A stretch of 64,000 nucleotides of DNA from Rhodoferax bucti. Lineage in GTDB: Bacteria > Pseudomonadota > Gammaproteobacteria > Burkholderiales > Burkholderiaceae_C. Both the position numbers and the translations under genes were made by a program. Within the stretch, counting starts at the first letter, position 1; the number at the start of each line of letters is the position of its first letter. The stretch is taken from positions 1-64,000 of the forward strand of contig NZ_VAHD01000005.1 in the NCBI RefSeq assembly GCF_005876985.1. The letters are read 5' to 3'. The notes under the pieces were generated by a model that was given only the letters and a program-made list of their open reading frames with translations, ran no database searches and was not told the origin of the DNA. Of this stretch, positions 61,256 through 64,000 are shown piece after piece.

Positions 61256-61972
61256 ATGCACCGCATTCTGCTCATCGACGACGACACCCAGCTCGGCGGC
61301 CCCCTGGCTGCCTACTTTGCGCGCTTCGACATGGCGCTGGAGCACTGCCTGCGCCCCAGCGACGGGCTGGCGCGGCTGGCGCAGGGCGGCATTGATGCGG
61401 CCATTCTGGATGTGATGCTGCCCGAGATGGATGGCTTTGCCCTGTGCCGCGCCATTCGCAAAGACAGCGACCTGCCCATCGTCATGCTCACCGCGCGCGG
61501 CGAGGTGATGGACCGCGTGGTGGGCCTGGAGCTGGGGGCTGACGACTATGTGCCCAAACCCTTCGAGCCGCGGGAGCTGGTAGCCCGTGTACAGACCGTG
61601 CTGCGCCGCCGCGCACCCGCTGCGCCCAAAGCGGCGGCTGCCGACCCCAACCAGCTGCACTTTCAGGGCCTGCGCATCGACGTGGCGACTCGCACCGTGC
61701 AGCGCAGTGGCGAGGCGGTGGACCTCACCGGGACCGAGTTCGATTTGCTGCTACTGCTGGCCCGAGCGCCGGGCAAGGTGTTCAGCCGCGACGACATCCT
61801 TAACCAGCTGCGCGGCCATGAGGCCGAACTCTACACCCGCGCGGTAGACATTGTGGTCAGCCGCCTGCGCAAGAAGCTGGAGCCGCTGGATTGCATCAAA
61901 ACCCTGCGCAATGCCGGATACACGTTGGCACTTGCGCCCTTGGTGGCCCCTGCGGCAGGCAGCGCCCCATGA
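61256..61972 (+). CDS. OmpR/PhoB-family response regulator
   Basis: A 238-residue two-component regulator. The receiver domain (residues 1-118) has acidic pocket IDDD near the start, phosphoacceptor D52 in ILDVMLPEMDGF, T in MLTARGE and lysine in YVPKPFEPRELV. The winged-helix DNA-binding domain is at about 140-232 (LTGTEFDLLLLLARAPGKVFSRDDIL, AVDIVVSRLRKKLE). It overlaps the kinase gene by four bases (ATGA). The nearby 10-bp direct repeats are its most likely targets. The group resembles CpxR/RstA-type regulators. Confidence 0.93.
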   Translation: MHRILLIDDDTQLGGPLAAYFARFDMALEHCLRPSDGLARLAQGGIDAAILDVMLPEMDGFALCRAIRKDSDLPIVMLTARGEVMDRVVGLELGADDYVPKPFEPRELVARVQTVLRRRAPAAPKAAAADPNQLHFQGLRIDVATRTVQRSGEAVDLTGTEFDLLLLLARAPGKVFSRDDILNQLRGHEAELYTRAVDIVVSRLRKKLEPLDCIKTLRNAGYTLALAPLVAPAAGSAP

Positions 61973-63375
61973 GCGCGGGCACCCAGTGGTTGCGAGCCTG
62001 CCAGGGCTGGCCCGCGTTCAAGGCCTGCATTCGCGTGCAGCGCCAGGCCAAGCACGCGCTGGCGCACTCGCTGCGGGTGCGCCTGATGTGCATGTTCGTG
62101 TTGCTGGCGTTGGCCATGACCACCACCTTCATGTTCGGCATGCAAGCGGCCCTGGGCATCGGCTGGCGCGATGCAGCCAAGCCGCTGGTAGCGGACTACA
62201 TCGACAAACTGGCCGCAGAGATCGGCGACCCGCCCGACATTGAGCGCGCCCGCGCCATCACCCAGCGCCTGCCGTTGAGCGTGCGTATCAGTGGCCCGCA
62301 GATCAACTGGCGCAGCAACCCCGACCAGCCCGACAACCCCCATGGCTGGATGGACGACAGGCCGGCTGACACCGAGAGCCCCCGTTTTTATGTGCGCACC
62401 ACGGCGGATGGCCACCGCATCCAGTTCGGGGTGAGCGTGCAGGCCTGGCACGACCGGCCCCGCTTCATCGGCTGGGTCACCTTGTTCAGCTTGCTGGTGC
62501 TCACCACGCTGGCGTATGTGCGCGTGCGCCTGCTGCTGCGCCCGTTGGACGATATCCGCGCCGGTGCCCTGCGTTTTGGCGCGGGCGACTTTGCGCAGGC
62601 TATTCCCGTGCGCCGCTCGCACCACCCGGACGAGCTGGGTGAGCTGGCCGCCACCATCAACACCATGGGCGCCGACATTCACCAGATGCTGGAGGCCAAA
62701 CGCACGCTGCTGCTGGCCATCAGCCACGAGCTGCGCAGCCCGCTCACCCGCGCCCGCCTGAACACCGAGCTGCTGCCCGAGACAGCGGATGTGCAGCCCG
62801 GCCGTGATGCCCTTTTGCGTGACTTGGCCCTCATGCGCGACCTGGTCACCGATCTGCTGGAAAGCGAGCGCCTCGCCAGCCCGCACGCCGCATTGCACCG
62901 CGAGGCGGTGGATGTGCGCGCGCTGGTGGAAGACGTGGTGTGCGAACTGCAAACCGCGCATGCCACGGCAGAGTCTGAGTTTGGCCCCGCTATCGACATG
63001 CAGTTGCCCCCGGCCTTGCCCCGCCTGCAACTGGATCCGATCCGCATCCGCCTGCTGGTGCGCAACCTGCTCGACAACGCCTTGCGCCACAGCGCAGGTG
63101 CGGCTGCGGCACCGCAAATCACGGTGCAGTGGGACCAAAGGCAGTTGCTGATCGCCGTGCGCGACTTCGGCCGCGGTGTCGAAGAAAACCAGCTGCCGAA
63201 CTTGGGCCAGTCTTTCTTCCGGCCCGATGCCGCCCGCACCCGCGAGGGCGGCGGCGTAGGGCTGGGCCTGTACCTGTGCCGCCTGGTGGCGCAGGCGCAT
63301 GGCGGCAGCTTTGCTGTACGCAATGCCCAGCCGGGCTTGGCGATTGAAATCCACCTGCCAGCCGCTACAGTGTGA
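61969..63375 (+). CDS. Two-component sensor histidine kinase
   Basis: A 468-residue inner-membrane kinase. The first helix is at about residues 37-60 (LMCMFVLLALAMTTTFMFG), followed by a periplasmic sensor region (to about 160), a second helix WVTLFSLLVLTTLAYVRV, HAMP domain, and the H-box AISHELRSPLTRARLN with phosphoacceptor H253. The ATPase domain has NLLDNALRHS (N-box), VRDFGRGVEENQLP (G1) and GGGVGLGLYLCRLVA (G2). It is coupled to the response regulator; with the Spy-like lipoprotein and MipA it forms an envelope-stress-like circuit. Confidence 0.93.
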   Translation: MSAGTQWLRACQGWPAFKACIRVQRQAKHALAHSLRVRLMCMFVLLALAMTTTFMFGMQAALGIGWRDAAKPLVADYIDKLAAEIGDPPDIERARAITQRLPLSVRISGPQINWRSNPDQPDNPHGWMDDRPADTESPRFYVRTTADGHRIQFGVSVQAWHDRPRFIGWVTLFSLLVLTTLAYVRVRLLLRPLDDIRAGALRFGAGDFAQAIPVRRSHHPDELGELAATINTMGADIHQMLEAKRTLLLAISHELRSPLTRARLNTELLPETADVQPGRDALLRDLALMRDLVTDLLESERLASPHAALHREAVDVRALVEDVVCELQTAHATAESEFGPAIDMQLPPALPRLQLDPIRIRLLVRNLLDNALRHSAGAAAAPQITVQWDQRQLLIAVRDFGRGVEENQLPNLGQSFFRPDAARTREGGGVGLGLYLCRLVAQAHGGSFAVRNAQPGLAIEIHLPAATV

Positions 63376-63423
63376 GCTGCATCGCCGGGCAGGCAAGTTT
63401 TGCTCCGGCGCTCTCATGAATTC

Positions 63424-63482
63424 ACTATATTTTTGATAGCTGCTCGCGCATATTCTGCGAGCGCTGGAGCCTGATTTGACCA
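63424..63482 (+). repeat. Family A dispersed repeat before the last gene
   Basis: ACTATATTTTTGATAGCTGC, TCGCGCATATTCTGCG and AGCGCTGGAGCCTGATTTG form a complete copy. It ends within the next gene and contributes the GGAG at 63466-63469 and the TTG start at 63476. Confidence 0.85.
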
Positions 63483-64000
63483 CCAAAAACCTCGTTTTGC
63501 TTCCCGGCCTGATGTGCGACGCCGCTGTCTGGGCGCCGCAGGTGCAGGCCTTGTCCGCCACCCACCACTGCATGGTGATGGACTGGGGCCTGACCGACTC
63601 GCTCACCGCCATGGCGCAGCAGGTGCTGGCCGCGGCCCCCGCCACTTTTGCCCTGGCCGGCCACAGCATGGGCGGGCGCGTGGCCCTGGAGGTGATGCGC
63701 CTCGCCCCCGAGCGGGTGGAGCGCCTGGCCTTGCTGGACACCGGCGTGCACCCCTTGGCAGAGGGCGAAGCCGGCGCCAAAGAAAAAGCCGGCCGCATGG
63801 CCCTGCTGTCGCACGCACAGCGCGCCGGCATGCGGGCCATGGGCGCCATGTGGGCGCGCCCCATGGTGCACCCCGCCGTGGTGGGCGGCCCGGTGTTCGA
63901 ACAAGTACTGGCCATGCTGGAGCGCAGCAGCCCCGCCCAGTTTGCGGCGCAAATCAACGCGCTGCTCACCCGGCCCGACGCCGCGCCGGTGCTGGCCGGC
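63476..64000 (+). CDS. Alpha/beta-hydrolase fold protein, 3' end outside the window
   Basis: 175 codons are visible with no stop before the window end. The N-terminus NLVLLPGLMCDAAVWAPQVQAL has the oxyanion-hole region of alpha/beta hydrolases, and the nucleophile elbow is LAGHSMGGRVALEV (serine in GHSMG). The Asp and His of the triad would lie mostly beyond the window. The start is probably TTG at 63476, with GGAG six bases upstream, both inside a family A repeat; an ATG at 63512 is the alternative but would remove the first strand. The substrate is unknown. Confidence 0.8.
   Translation, partial: MTTKNLVLLPGLMCDAAVWAPQVQALSATHHCMVMDWGLTDSLTAMAQQVLAAAPATFALAGHSMGGRVALEVMRLAPERVERLALLDTGVHPLAEGEAGAKEKAGRMALLSHAQRAGMRAMGAMWARPMVHPAVVGGPVFEQVLAMLERSSPAQFAAQINALLTRPDAAPVLAG

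Overview
The window is a GC-rich, gene-dense bacterial chromosome segment. Its gene content points to a betaproteobacterium of the family Comamonadaceae, most likely near Rhodoferax or Curvibacter. The pointers are a tandem-duplicated giant UvrA, an FFLEELY-motif protein, a ThiD-ThiE fusion, AceK, LiuR-type leucine degradation, and a dispersed repeat carrying GATAGCTGCTCGCGCA that I associate with this family. The taxonomic call is inference. No tRNA, CRISPR array, insertion sequence, prophage or plasmid function was seen, and no gene-free stretch exceeds 300 bases.

Layout. 1-170: end of an rRNA operon (5S rRNA and terminator). 172-12331: housekeeping and envelope genes (FFLEELY protein, acetyltransferase, CorC-like protein, lnt, glyQS, gmhB, acyltransferase, YgjP-like metalloprotease, chromate transporter, exporter). 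12429-18770: liuR and isovaleryl-CoA dehydrogenase, an LtaS-like sulfatase, carbonic anhydrase, aceK. 19391-25197: TPP riboswitch and thiCOSG-thiDE. 25181-33492: a Do-type protease, a thiolase with a LiuR-type operator, an acyl-CoA dehydrogenase cluster and small enzymes. 33489-43108: GST, acyl-CoA ligase, AraC regulator, liuBCD, a 2-hydroxyacid dehydrogenase and a nitroreductase. 43115-47657 (minus strand): a biotin ECF transporter (ecfA-ecfT-bioY) followed by an acyl-CoA ligase and a thiolase-like protein. 47746-52034: HMG-CoA lyase, a YbaK-DUF1289 fusion, a DsbA-like isomerase and an MHS-type transporter. 52131-59445: two small unknown genes and the 2166-residue UvrA. 59484-63375: an envelope-stress-like module (MipA, Spy-like lipoprotein, unknown, response regulator, sensor kinase). 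63476-end: a truncated alpha/beta hydrolase.

How the genes work together. The full route from isovaleryl-CoA to acetoacetate and acetyl-CoA is present but scattered over 35 kb: liuA (13011), liuB/liuC/liuD (37007-41459) and liuE (47746). An acetoacetyl-CoA thiolase (26777) shares an identical 22-bp operator with liuR. Methylcrotonyl-CoA carboxylase needs biotin, and a biotin uptake cluster lies just downstream.

The most unusual content is in the repeats. Family A is a roughly 50-bp element found between genes and, in frame, inside genes or at their ends. Family B is a hairpin whose arms differ between copies while staying self-complementary within each copy, around a conserved GATTT...ATGA internal loop. 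One copy is intergenic and five lie in frame inside uvrA. A related-looking family C hairpin lies in the thiG N-terminus. Tandem direct-repeat operators before mipA, the Spy-like gene and the MHS transporter are also worth testing.
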